Source: Candidatus Omnitrophota bacterium
GTDB lineage: Bacteria > Hinthialibacterota > Hinthialibacteria > Hinthialibacterales > JAKPRU01
NCBI GenBank assembly: GCA_029570205.1
Contig: JAKQSI010000008.1
Location: 1-64,000 of the forward strand
Direction of reading: 5' to 3'
Length of the DNA stretch: 64,000 nt
Made by a program: the position numbers and the translations under genes. A model generated the notes under the pieces. It was not told the origin of the DNA, made no database searches, and worked only from the letters and a program-made list of their open reading frames with translations. Positions 9,148 through 16,174 of the stretch are shown piece after piece. The first letter of the stretch is position 1, and each line of letters starts with the position of its first letter.

Positions 9148-10698
9148 ATGCGTATACGAATGTTGGTGACGGCAGTCATCGCCGTGGTCTGGATCGGCTC
9201 TGTTTATACTCTTCAGAGACGCCATACGGACCGGTCTTTTCTGGAACAGGGAGGGCGTGTTGACGTGACTAACGGGACCTTTGTCCTTCGAGAGGATTTC
9301 CTGGGCATTTATCTCAATGAGACTAAGATCGGGCACAGCGAATTCCGTCTGACTGAGGCGGGCGAGTCCACCGCAAAAAGCGCCGGCGGTAAGGTCTACC
9401 TGTTTCAATCGCAAAGCACAATGCGGATAGACGCCTTGGGGATACCGTTCAATTTGAAAACCGTCAGCGAAGGAGCCGTCGATCAGAATCTGGCCTTACA
9501 CGATTTCAGCTTCCATTTTGCCGCCAGCGGGCAAAGTATTTCCTGTGTCGGCAAAGTGGAAGGGAATGTCCTCATGGTTACCACAAAATCCGAAGGGGCT
9601 TCCCATTCCAAAGAGTATCCCCTGCAAGGCCCCATTTTCTCGCCGGATATCGTCCATCTGGTTGTCGCACGAGAGGGGATTGAGGTCGGCAAACAAATGA
9701 CCGTTCCCATTTACGATCCCTTGACAACCAGCCTGGACCAGGTGGACGTCCTTGTGAAAGAGCAAACCGAAATGGAGTGGGAAGGGGAGAATCACACGGT
9801 GTATCACATCCGGCTCTCCTATAAGGGATTCCAGGAGGATGCCTGGATTGATGCCGGTGGCGTTGTGTTTCGGGAGCAGTCTTCTGTGGCCGGGATTGGT
9901 TTCTTATGCAAACGCGAAACGGAAGAGCAGGCACGGGAAATTCCGGTGGCTTCCGGTACCGGTCCCGATCTGATTTCGGCCTCCAGGATTCCGGTGGATT
10001 ATGTCATTGAGGATCCGCGAAATATGGAAGAGATGAGGATTGCGGTCACCGGATGCACACCGGCGGATCTCTTTCCGGACTTAGAGCGCCAAATCCTGGA
10101 ATCGGATAGAGATGCTGAGGAACTTGTCGTTATTGTGCGGAAACCGGATTATGATGCGCTGATCGGCCGGTTTGACTCCCCGGAAATAGCGTACTCCGGC
10201 TCCAAAGACTATCGGGAATGTCTGGAACCGGACCCATTCGTGCAAAGCAACGACTCGCGGATTGTTCAAAAGGCCAAAGAAATAACGATGAATGCGGGTT
10301 CCCGCTGGAACGCGGTGAAGCAGTTGACGACCTGGCTGCATGAAAGCCTCCGAAAAGAGATTCGTGTGACGATTCCCTCTGCGGTGGAGGTGCTGGAAAG
10401 CGGAAAAGGGGACTGCAATGAGCATTCGACCCTGTTTGCCGCGTTGGCGCGATCCCTCGGCATTCCCACAAAAATCTGTGCGGGAATTGTGTACCAGGAC
10501 GGCGCGTTCTATTACCATGCCTGGAATGAGGTGCTGCTGGGCAATGACAATCCGGTCTGGCTGCCCATCGACAGCACGTTCGGCCAGACAGAGGTTGATG
10601 CCACACATATCAAGCTGAATGAGGGCGCACTCGATAAACAGGTCGAACTAATCAAACTCATCGGCAAAATGCAGGTAAAAATTCTTGAAGCTCGTTGA
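9148..10698 (+). CDS. Transglutaminase-like domain protein, membrane-anchored
   Basis: The 516-residue protein has an N-terminal hydrophobic helix (residues 5-22), a long beta-rich region, and a C-terminal transglutaminase/cysteine-protease-like domain with the triad in GDCNEH (Cys near 423), HAWNE (His near 457) and PIDSTFG (Asp near 474). Bacterial members are mostly predicted proteases or amidases acting outside the membrane; true cross-linking is rare. The start is supported by GAGGAG 9 bases upstream of the ATG. An ABC-transporter ATPase gene follows about 50 bases downstream on the same strand, so the two are probably cotranscribed. The substrate is unknown. Confidence 0.85.
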   Translation: MRIRMLVTAVIAVVWIGSVYTLQRRHTDRSFLEQGGRVDVTNGTFVLREDFLGIYLNETKIGHSEFRLTEAGESTAKSAGGKVYLFQSQSTMRIDALGIPFNLKTVSEGAVDQNLALHDFSFHFAASGQSISCVGKVEGNVLMVTTKSEGASHSKEYPLQGPIFSPDIVHLVVAREGIEVGKQMTVPIYDPLTTSLDQVDVLVKEQTEMEWEGENHTVYHIRLSYKGFQEDAWIDAGGVVFREQSSVAGIGFLCKRETEEQAREIPVASGTGPDLISASRIPVDYVIEDPRNMEEMRIAVTGCTPADLFPDLERQILESDRDAEELVVIVRKPDYDALIGRFDSPEIAYSGSKDYRECLEPDPFVQSNDSRIVQKAKEITMNAGSRWNAVKQLTTWLHESLRKEIRVTIPSAVEVLESGKGDCNEHSTLFAALARSLGIPTKICAGIVYQDGAFYYHAWNEVLLGNDNPVWLPIDSTFGQTEVDATHIKLNEGALDKQVELIKLIGKMQVKILEAR

Positions 10699-10749
10699 AC
10701 TTCGGGCCTGTATTCGCATAGTAAGCGACTGATCGGAAGGGGTATCGAA

Positions 10750-11526
10750 ATGATTCGAACCAGTCATCTGACAAAACATTTCGGGTCCGTTCGGGCCGTG
10801 TCCGATTTAAATCTGGACGTGGAGCGGGGGGAACTGTTCGGTTTTCTGGGACAGAATGGGGCCGGAAAGACCACGACCATCAAGATGCTCACGGGACTGC
10901 TTCGGCCCACCTCCGGGCAGGTCATCATCGGTCGAGATGACAGCCGACCCGGATATGACCTTTCCGTGGAACCGGAAAAGGCCAAGGCGATCACGGGCTA
11001 TGTTCCCGATGAACCCTTTCTTTACGACAAACTGACCGGTTATGAATTCGTTCATTTTGTTGCGGGACTCTATGATGTCCCTCCACAAAAGGCGGATGAG
11101 AGAATCCACTATTATTTCGATCTGTTCGGGCTGACCGATGCCATGCATTATCTGATCGAGTCATACTCCCACGGGATGCGTCAGAAGGTGGTGATGACGG
11201 CAGCCCTGATCCACGACCCGGCAGTGCTGATTCTGGACGAGCCGATGGTGGGACTGGATCCTCGAAGCGCGCGTTTAATTAAAGACCTTTTGAAGCAAAA
11301 AAGTCGGGAAGGAACGACGGTTTTTCTTTCCACACACACCTTGGATGTGGCGGAGGAACTCTGCGACCGCATTGGAATCATTCAGCGGGGACAACTGATC
11401 GCATTGGGAACCATGGACGAATTGCGCGCAATGGCTCAGGATGGGGACGCAAAAGATCGCCTGGAATCGGTGTTCCTGAAACTCACAGAGGAACACAATT
11501 CCGGCGGACGGGATCGGCAAATCTGA
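10750..11526 (+). CDS. ABC transporter ATP-binding protein
   Basis: This 258-residue ATPase has Walker A GQNGAGKTT (34-42), a signature motif SHGMRQ (140-145, a relaxed form of LSGGQ), Walker B LILDEP (160-165), the D-loop GLDP and the switch His in STHTLD. It most resembles the ABC-2/Nod-type exporters that use a separate membrane subunit. No permease gene follows; the next genes are fliW and csrA. It probably works with a permease encoded elsewhere, or with the upstream membrane-anchored protein in an unknown way. GGAAGGGG lies about 10 bases upstream of the ATG. Confidence 0.9.
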   Translation: MIRTSHLTKHFGSVRAVSDLNLDVERGELFGFLGQNGAGKTTTIKMLTGLLRPTSGQVIIGRDDSRPGYDLSVEPEKAKAITGYVPDEPFLYDKLTGYEFVHFVAGLYDVPPQKADERIHYYFDLFGLTDAMHYLIESYSHGMRQKVVMTAALIHDPAVLILDEPMVGLDPRSARLIKDLLKQKSREGTTVFLSTHTLDVAEELCDRIGIIQRGQLIALGTMDELRAMAQDGDAKDRLESVFLKLTEEHNSGGRDRQI

Positions 11527-11622
11527 AAAAAAAGAGTGTGTTTTCGATAAAAAAGTACTCCACAGTTGCTTTCGGCTGTGCTACGATGAACACAGTATCC
11601 TTGTGGGTATGTTGACAGGACG

Positions 11623-12111
11623 ATGTCTGAAAGCGGCACGATGAAAATCCGGACGCTCCGTTTCGGCGAACTGGAAGTCGCCGAATCCGATATTATTCTC
11701 ATGGATGAAGGGCTTCTGGGTTTTCCGGGGCTTCATAAGTACGCCATTATTGCCGACCCGGATCAGGCTCCATTTATATGGCTGCAATCGATTGAGGAAC
11801 CGGATCTGGCGTTTGTTGTCGTCGATCCGTTTCTCTTTTTCCCCGGCTATCAGTTGTCGCTGAAACCCCAGGAATTGCAGACAGTGAATTTGGAATCCAT
11901 CGAACAAGCGGTCATTTTGACCATCGTGGTGATCCCGCTCAATCCCATGGATATCACCACCAATCTTCGTGGACCCCTGATTATCAACCCGGCGAACAAC
12001 AAGGCCAGACAGCTGGTGCTGCTGGATGAACGATACCATACCAAGCATTTTCTCTTGCGGGACATTCCGCCGGAGCTGGCGGGAAAACCGGAGGAGGCCG
12101 TGGGCGAATAA
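11623..12111 (+). CDS. fliW: Flagellar assembly factor FliW
   Basis: The 162-residue protein matches FliW: the LGFPGL motif near residue 30, the PDQAPFIWLQS strand, and the conserved LDPF-like VVVDPFLFFPGY segment. In Bacillus, FliW binds flagellin and also binds CsrA, relieving CsrA repression of flagellin translation. The immediate csrA neighbour (19-base gap) is the classic arrangement. Two starts are possible, ATG 11623 (AGGA close upstream) or ATG 11641. No flagellin or other flagellar gene is within the window. Confidence 0.9.
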   Translation: MSESGTMKIRTLRFGELEVAESDIILMDEGLLGFPGLHKYAIIADPDQAPFIWLQSIEEPDLAFVVVDPFLFFPGYQLSLKPQELQTVNLESIEQAVILTIVVIPLNPMDITTNLRGPLIINPANNKARQLVLLDERYHTKHFLLRDIPPELAGKPEEAVGE

Positions 12112-12130
12112 TCCCGCCCGCGATTGACCG

Positions 12131-12433
12131 ATGCTAGTATTGAGCCGCAAACGGGACGAAAGCATCATAGTCGGCGACAATGTCGTCATCACGATTATTG
12201 ATATCAAAGGGGAACATGTCAAACTCGGGGTCGATGCCCCGAAATATATCTCGATTCACCGCAAAGAGGTCTACGAAGCCATCCAGGCAGAGAATCTGGC
12301 CGCCTCTCGTCCGGAAGCCCAGAATCTCGAAAGCCTGGCCAAGGTTCTTGCCGCCAAGACTGCGCAATCCGACGATACGCGCCCCAAGCCGAGAGCCGCC
12401 GCGTTCCCTGCCCGCTCCAAACAACCCCAATAA
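12131..12433 (+). CDS. csrA: Carbon storage regulator CsrA, C-terminally extended
   Basis: The first 60 residues are textbook Csr[19 protein letters not shown], then [18 protein letters not shown] and the [14 protein letters not shown] helix. CsrA dimers bind GGA motifs in RNA hairpin loops and block or alter translation. At 100 residues it is longer than usual (about 60-75); the extra 30-residue tail is rich in Ala, Pro, Lys and Arg and probably disordered. It is cotranscribed with fliW. A compact structured RNA candidate begins about 65 bases after its stop. Confidence 0.95.
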   Translation: MLVLSRKRDESIIVGDNVVITIIDIKGEHVKLGVDAPKYISIHRKEVYEAIQAENLAASRPEAQNLESLAKVLAAKTAQSDDTRPKPRAAAFPARSKQPQ

Positions 12434-12463
12434 ACCTGCTTTCGTCCGAGCCATTCACCCATC

Positions 12464-12492
12464 TGTGCAAAAAGAGATTACAGTGGTATAAT
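12464..12492 (+). promoter_or_regulatory. Candidate promoter for small RNA downstream of csrA
   Basis: TGTGCA (12464-12469), a 17-base spacer and a perfect TATAAT (12487-12492). The -35 is weak (3 of 6), but spacing and -10 are ideal. No plus-strand protein gene follows before a terminator at about 12630. Confidence 0.5.
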
Positions 12493-12498
12493 AAGGTT

Positions 12499-12630
12499 AC
12501 TGCAAGTGGGAGACTGGCTGCACAGACCCTGGGGATGAACCAAAGGGTGAGCAGCATTCATCGAATGCAAGTGTGACGTGAGTGTCTCACTCGTGAACCC
12601 CGTCCGAACGGTCGGGGTGGTTTTCTTTTA
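12499..12630 (+). ncRNA. Candidate structured small RNA next to csrA
   Basis: Between csrA and the oppositely oriented yggT gene, a stretch of about 130 bases can fold into four consecutive hairpins by simple pairing. (1) GCTGC (12517-12521) with GCAGC (12551-12555), inner ACCCT (12526-12530) with AGGGT (12544-12548), and a loop GGGGATGAACCAA. (2) GCATTC (12554-12559) with GAATGC (12563-12568). (3) GTGAG (12578-12582) with CTCAC (12586-12590). (4) A GC-rich terminator stem followed by TTTTCTTTT. A promoter lies at 12464-12492. It does not match the 4.5S/SRP core or riboswitches I know. The loop of hairpin 1 and the 5' segment each contain GGA, the core of CsrA sites, so a CsrA-binding RNA is possible. 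The alternative is simply the csrA 3' UTR and terminator. Confidence 0.45.
12598..12630 (+). terminator. Rho-independent terminator
   Basis: CCCCG (12598-12602) pairs with CGGGG (12613-12617), extended by CC/GG across one T:T mismatch, and is followed by TGGTTTTCTTTT. It ends the csrA-side transcript or the small RNA candidate. Confidence 0.75.
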
Positions 12631-12651
12631 ACTTCAGGAACGTCAATGACT

Positions 12652-12921
12652 TCAGCTGATTATCCGGGTCAAATACTGAAATGTGAACTCCAGCAGCATG
12701 ATCGCCGCAATCGGGCTGAGATCCAAACCGCCGACCACCAGGAACGGGCAGGCTCGCCGAATGGTATCCAGGAACGGCTCCGTAATTCGGTATATGAATT
12801 GAACAATGGGATTGGAGGGATTCGGCTGAACCCAACTCATCAGAACGGCTGCAATGATCGCAAAAATATACAGCTGCACTGCCAAACCCAGAAATCCCAA
12901 CAATTCTTTGAGAATCACCAT
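12652..12921 (-). CDS. YggT family membrane protein
   Basis: This 89-residue protein has two hydrophobic segments (about 8-28 and 65-87) around the conserved motif SWVQPNPSNPIVQFIYRITEP and the following helix with PFLDTIRR. This is the YggT/YlmG family, small inner-membrane proteins often near division or proline biosynthesis genes and implicated in osmotic tolerance or membrane organisation. Its length is that of a single YggT unit, whereas E. coli has a tandem pair. It lies about 70 bases downstream of the DUF2298 gene on the same strand. Confidence 0.85.
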   Translation of the reverse strand: MVILKELLGFLGLAVQLYIFAIIAAVLMSWVQPNPSNPIVQFIYRITEPFLDTIRRACPFLVVGGLDLSPIAAIMLLEFTFQYLTRIIS

Positions 12922-12991
12922 CGGGTTTCTCCGTCCTGCGATTTCCTGTCAGAATTGCATATAAACCCAGTGTTTCGCAAGACTGAATCGC

Positions 12992-15247
12992 TTAAGGGAC
13001 CCAATATAGCACATCCATACCGCGAAATGCCACCGGGAAATGCCCCTCGAACTTCTCGAATCCACGAGCCGGATATTGTCTTCGTTCCTGCCCCCCGACA
13101 TACACATACGACACCCCGTACTTTTTGAGCAGTTTGGTTGCTGTCTGAATATCGGGAGTGCTGTAAATGACAGTGATGTCTTGTTTCCGAAGGCTTATTT
13201 CCTGGGGATGTCCACGCCAGAGACCCTCATGGTTCTCCCAGCCCAGCACAGTGGGCGCGCCGGTGTTGGCGGAGAGGACATTTTCGGGGGCGGGCGCATC
13301 ATACTGGTATGCAGTCCCCGGCGCTTCCAGAATCACCGGCTGCCCCGGAATGTTGTCATCAACAAAGCGAATCATTTCATAAGCTGCCGGAAAATCCCGT
13401 TTCAAATAGTTCTGACCGTCAAGGGCCATGGGTTGCGTCGGATCTGCCGATCGGGTGAGGACATTGACGAAGAAAATGAGAGGACAGGCAAGGGACAACA
13501 CCATCAGCATCCCCGGAACAACCAGCAATGCTTTCTGCCCCTCCGTCCACAACCTTTGCGCCAGAACCGGCAAAGCGAAACCGAGAATCAACCAGGTCGG
13601 GAAATGGAACTTGAACAGGGTATTCATGCGCTGACAGCCGTAATTGTCCTTGATAAAAAACACCTCGCAGAACCACCAGATCGATAAACATACCGCTATC
13701 GCTCCCAGCGCAAACCGTTCGGAACTCGTCGCCTTATTTCCCATTGAGGGGAAAAGCGCAAACTTTATGAAGAGCAGTATGAATAAGACGGAGCCGCAGA
13801 GTGTCGCGCTCCATACCAGATGACCCGTAAGCCCCGCAAAAATCAGGAAAACTGTTGCTGCCGCAATACCGATCATCCCGACGATTTCTTTGCCCAGCGA
13901 TCGCGCAGTTTCGCCGACTTTCCAGCACAGGTAAGCGAGCAAAACGGAAATGTGGAATCCGAAGACACAGAGAAACTCCCATAATCCCGAATGGTGGTCC
14001 GCAAATCGGATCAGGGTTTCCTTCTCGTTTCCGAACGGAAATGTTGCCGGATATTGCAGCGGCGGAATGAAATCCCGGTGGAAGGGGAAATAAGCCAGGT
14101 ACGCAATCAAGGGAAATGCGAACAAGGAACACAGGAACGCTAAATGCGCTGTCGGCTTCTTCCTCTGCCGTGCCTGCCCGACCAGGGTCAGGACGGCACA
14201 GCCATATACCAGGAAGAAGACGGGCAGATCGAACAGATTGACAAATCCAAGTCCCCCAAGGGAAATCACCAGAATCAACAGGAGCGGCCACCGGAGACGC
14301 AAGATTGTCCCGACAGACAGACGATCCAGCCCGCTCCGCAGAAGTGCCACCAGCAAGGCCACGAACAGGAGCGTAAATGGGATGTTCGACATGTGCCCGT
14401 GCAGGTTTGCCCAGACCTCGGCGAAAAAGGGAAACTCGTTAATTGTGGCCGTGTCCGCACCCGGCGGGCCGTCATAAATCACCCGGCTGCAATTCCATAG
14501 ATATCCCCATTTCAATTCATACCCGCTGAAATAGATTTTGCCGTTCTCAACGATCCGAACAACACCGGCCAGATTCCCGATGATTGCGGCGCACAGGGCG
14601 GTAATCCCGGCCCACACCGTTGATCCGGTCAGCGCTGCCCCCAGAACAAATGAGACACTCACCGCCAGCATGAACACACCGGCTACACTCAGGTTATAGG
14701 CGATACCCGTGGTCAGGCCGGAGAGTTTGCTGACTGCAGCGAAAATCATGTATCCGCCGTAATAGTAATTGATCGGCTCGCCTGCAAACCACGGGTCCAC
14801 AGGAGGAATGCCGTTTCCACGCCAGAGCGAACGGAAAAACGCCAAGTCCATGGCCATCTCGGTATGATTCAGGTTCGGATCGTGACGGCGGGCCTGTACA
14901 AGCAGCAGAAAAGCCAGAAAGGTAAGTCCCTCCGCCAACAGGAGAAATCCGGCGGAAGATCGGACTGTTCTGAAAATCCGTTTCCATCGGGGCAGCAGAA
15001 TCCAAAGTGAAATAGCGGCCAAGGCTCCAATCACCAGCAACTCCCCCCATACCGAAAAAGGATATCCGAACGCATAGCCGAGAACCCAGCAGAGATAGGT
15101 CACGAGAAGCATTCCCAGGGGGCGGGCCAACAGCAACCCACGGTCCGGGAAATGCCGAAAAATCAAAAATGAAATCGGAAACACGGACAGACCGTACAGG
15201 GAGACAAGGAAATACCACCAAACAGCCGCAAGGAAATCGCTCATCAT
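12992..15247 (-). CDS. DUF2298 multi-spanning membrane protein
   Basis: A large polytopic protein of about 751 residues with more than ten predicted membrane segments. It has the hallmark PINYYYGGYM motif near residue 160 that names the Chlor_Arch_YYY/DUF2298 family, and a C-terminal soluble domain ending with an ITVIYSTPD segment and VSYVYVGGQE. The family resembles GT-C type membrane glycosyltransferases, but its reaction is not established. The start is uncertain: ATG at 15247 or 15244 begins at the first hydrophobic segment, while GTG at 15283 adds 12 residues. No good ribosome binding site was seen. The gene sits between yggT and the cytochrome genes on the same strand. Confidence 0.8.
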   Translation of the reverse strand: MMSDFLAAVWWYFLVSLYGLSVFPISFLIFRHFPDRGLLLARPLGMLLVTYLCWVLGYAFGYPFSVWGELLVIGALAAISLWILLPRWKRIFRTVRSSAGFLLLAEGLTFLAFLLLVQARRHDPNLNHTEMAMDLAFFRSLWRGNGIPPVDPWFAGEPINYYYGGYMIFAAVSKLSGLTTGIAYNLSVAGVFMLAVSVSFVLGAALTGSTVWAGITALCAAIIGNLAGVVRIVENGKIYFSGYELKWGYLWNCSRVIYDGPPGADTATINEFPFFAEVWANLHGHMSNIPFTLLFVALLVALLRSGLDRLSVGTILRLRWPLLLILVISLGGLGFVNLFDLPVFFLVYGCAVLTLVGQARQRKKPTAHLAFLCSLFAFPLIAYLAYFPFHRDFIPPLQYPATFPFGNEKETLIRFADHHSGLWEFLCVFGFHISVLLAYLCWKVGETARSLGKEIVGMIGIAAATVFLIFAGLTGHLVWSATLCGSVLFILLFIKFALFPSMGNKATSSERFALGAIAVCLSIWWFCEVFFIKDNYGCQRMNTLFKFHFPTWLILGFALPVLAQRLWTEGQKALLVVPGMLMVLSLACPLIFFVNVLTRSADPTQPMALDGQNYLKRDFPAAYEMIRFVDDNIPGQPVILEAPGTAYQYDAPAPENVLSANTGAPTVLGWENHEGLWRGHPQEISLRKQDITVIYSTPDIQTATKLLKKYGVSYVYVGGQERRQYPARGFEKFEGHFPVAFRGMDVLYWVP

Positions 15248-15310
15248 GCCGGGATTGTAATACGGATTGCAATCAGAGGGCACTCCAGCGGGTTATTCCC
15301 CCCTTCATCC

Positions 15311-15324
15311 CCCCGTAAACGGGG
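15311..15324. repeat. CCCCGTAAACGGGG palindrome in repeat-rich gap
   Basis: CCCCGT/ACGGGG with a two-base centre, within a G/C-run region (15298-15370) that also has a second imperfect stem (CTCCC near 15336 with GGGAG). The same core occurs at 25850-25871 and 25929-25946. Confidence 0.65.
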
Positions 15325-15395
15325 AGAAGAAGACTCCCTCGCCGTTGACGGGGAGGGGTGGGGTGGGGGCGTGCGAGCATCTCACCTCCGGAAAT

Positions 15396-15428
15396 CACAG
15401 GGGCGGGTCTGTGTGACCCGCCCCTGTG
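15396..15428. repeat. Perfect 14-bp inverted repeat (GGGGCGGGTC family)
   Basis: CACAGGGGCGGGTC (15396-15409) and its exact complement (15415-15428) are separated by TGTGT. A second copy with 18-bp arms lies at 37663-37701. Located just past the cytochrome b stop codon on the minus strand, it may act as a terminator for that operon, but there is no clear T-run. Confidence 0.75.
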
Positions 15429-15462
15429 TAGAAGGATATTTCGTGTCCCGCAAGGCGATAAA

Positions 15463-16161
15463 TTACTTCCGCACCAGTTTCTCGTATTCCAGCGGGTGCT
15501 CTTTCATCATCTGTTCGCGGGTCATTCTGCCGTGCCACCAGAGACCACTTCCGGGGAAGCGAGACGGATTGAAATGGACATTGTAAAAATGCCAGACAAA
15601 CAGAGCGAGTGCGGCCAGAATGGCCTCATCCGCATGGATCTCCGCGGCCAGCTCGTAACTCAGCCACGGGATATATTTCGCCGCAATGTCCGGGAACCAC
15701 ATCACCAAGCCGGTCCCGATCATAATCACACAGCCCCAGTACACCGCCCAATAGTCGAACTTCTCGAAATAGGAATACCGCCCGAAACGCGGCTGGTTTT
15801 TAGTCAATCCGAGAAAATACAGGGATTTTATCGTGACATCGACGAAATCCTTCGGCATGGGCAGCAATTCGATGAACTCCCGCCGTCCCTCACGCGAATA
15901 GATAAGGTACAGGATGTGATAGAACGAGACGGCGATCAGCCCCACCGCCGCCACACGATGAATCCACCGAATGGTTGCCACTGTGCCGAACGCCTGCACA
16001 ACACTTTGGCTCCAGGCATACTCCGGTCTGCCGAGACACCAGAGCGGAATGCCGGTAATGATAAGCGTAATTGTGCTGACAAACAACACGATATGTTGAA
16101 TGCGAAAGTTAAGGCTGAACCGTTGGATATATTCCGGCCCTTTAGAATTGCGATTTTCCAT
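15463..16161 (-). CDS. Cytochrome b subunit (b561/formate dehydrogenase gamma-like)
   Basis: A protein of about 232 residues with four hydrophobic segments and histidines placed for two b-type hemes: FRIQHIVLF, IRWIHRVAAV with FYHILYL, and AEIHADEAILAALALFVWHFYN. This matches di-heme cytochrome b subunits that link quinones to periplasmic c-type cytochromes. It directly follows the octaheme cytochrome gene, whose TGA overlaps a possible GTG start at 16182; the ATG at 16161 is preferred because AAGGG lies 7 bases upstream. The two proteins probably form a membrane electron-transfer module. The C-terminus (PLEYEKLVRK) is cytoplasmic or periplasmic and soluble. Confidence 0.85.
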   Translation of the reverse strand: MENRNSKGPEYIQRFSLNFRIQHIVLFVSTITLIITGIPLWCLGRPEYAWSQSVVQAFGTVATIRWIHRVAAVGLIAVSFYHILYLIYSREGRREFIELLPMPKDFVDVTIKSLYFLGLTKNQPRFGRYSYFEKFDYWAVYWGCVIMIGTGLVMWFPDIAAKYIPWLSYELAAEIHADEAILAALALFVWHFYNVHFNPSRFPGSGLWWHGRMTREQMMKEHPLEYEKLVRK

Positions 16162-16174
16162 TATCTTGCCCTTT

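Noticed and set aside
12499-12630. SRP (4.5S) RNA or a known riboswitch
   Set aside because: The SRP core (GGTC..GGAAGGAAGCAGCC type) is absent, and no aptamer core that I know is visible. It is kept only as an unclassified RNA candidate.
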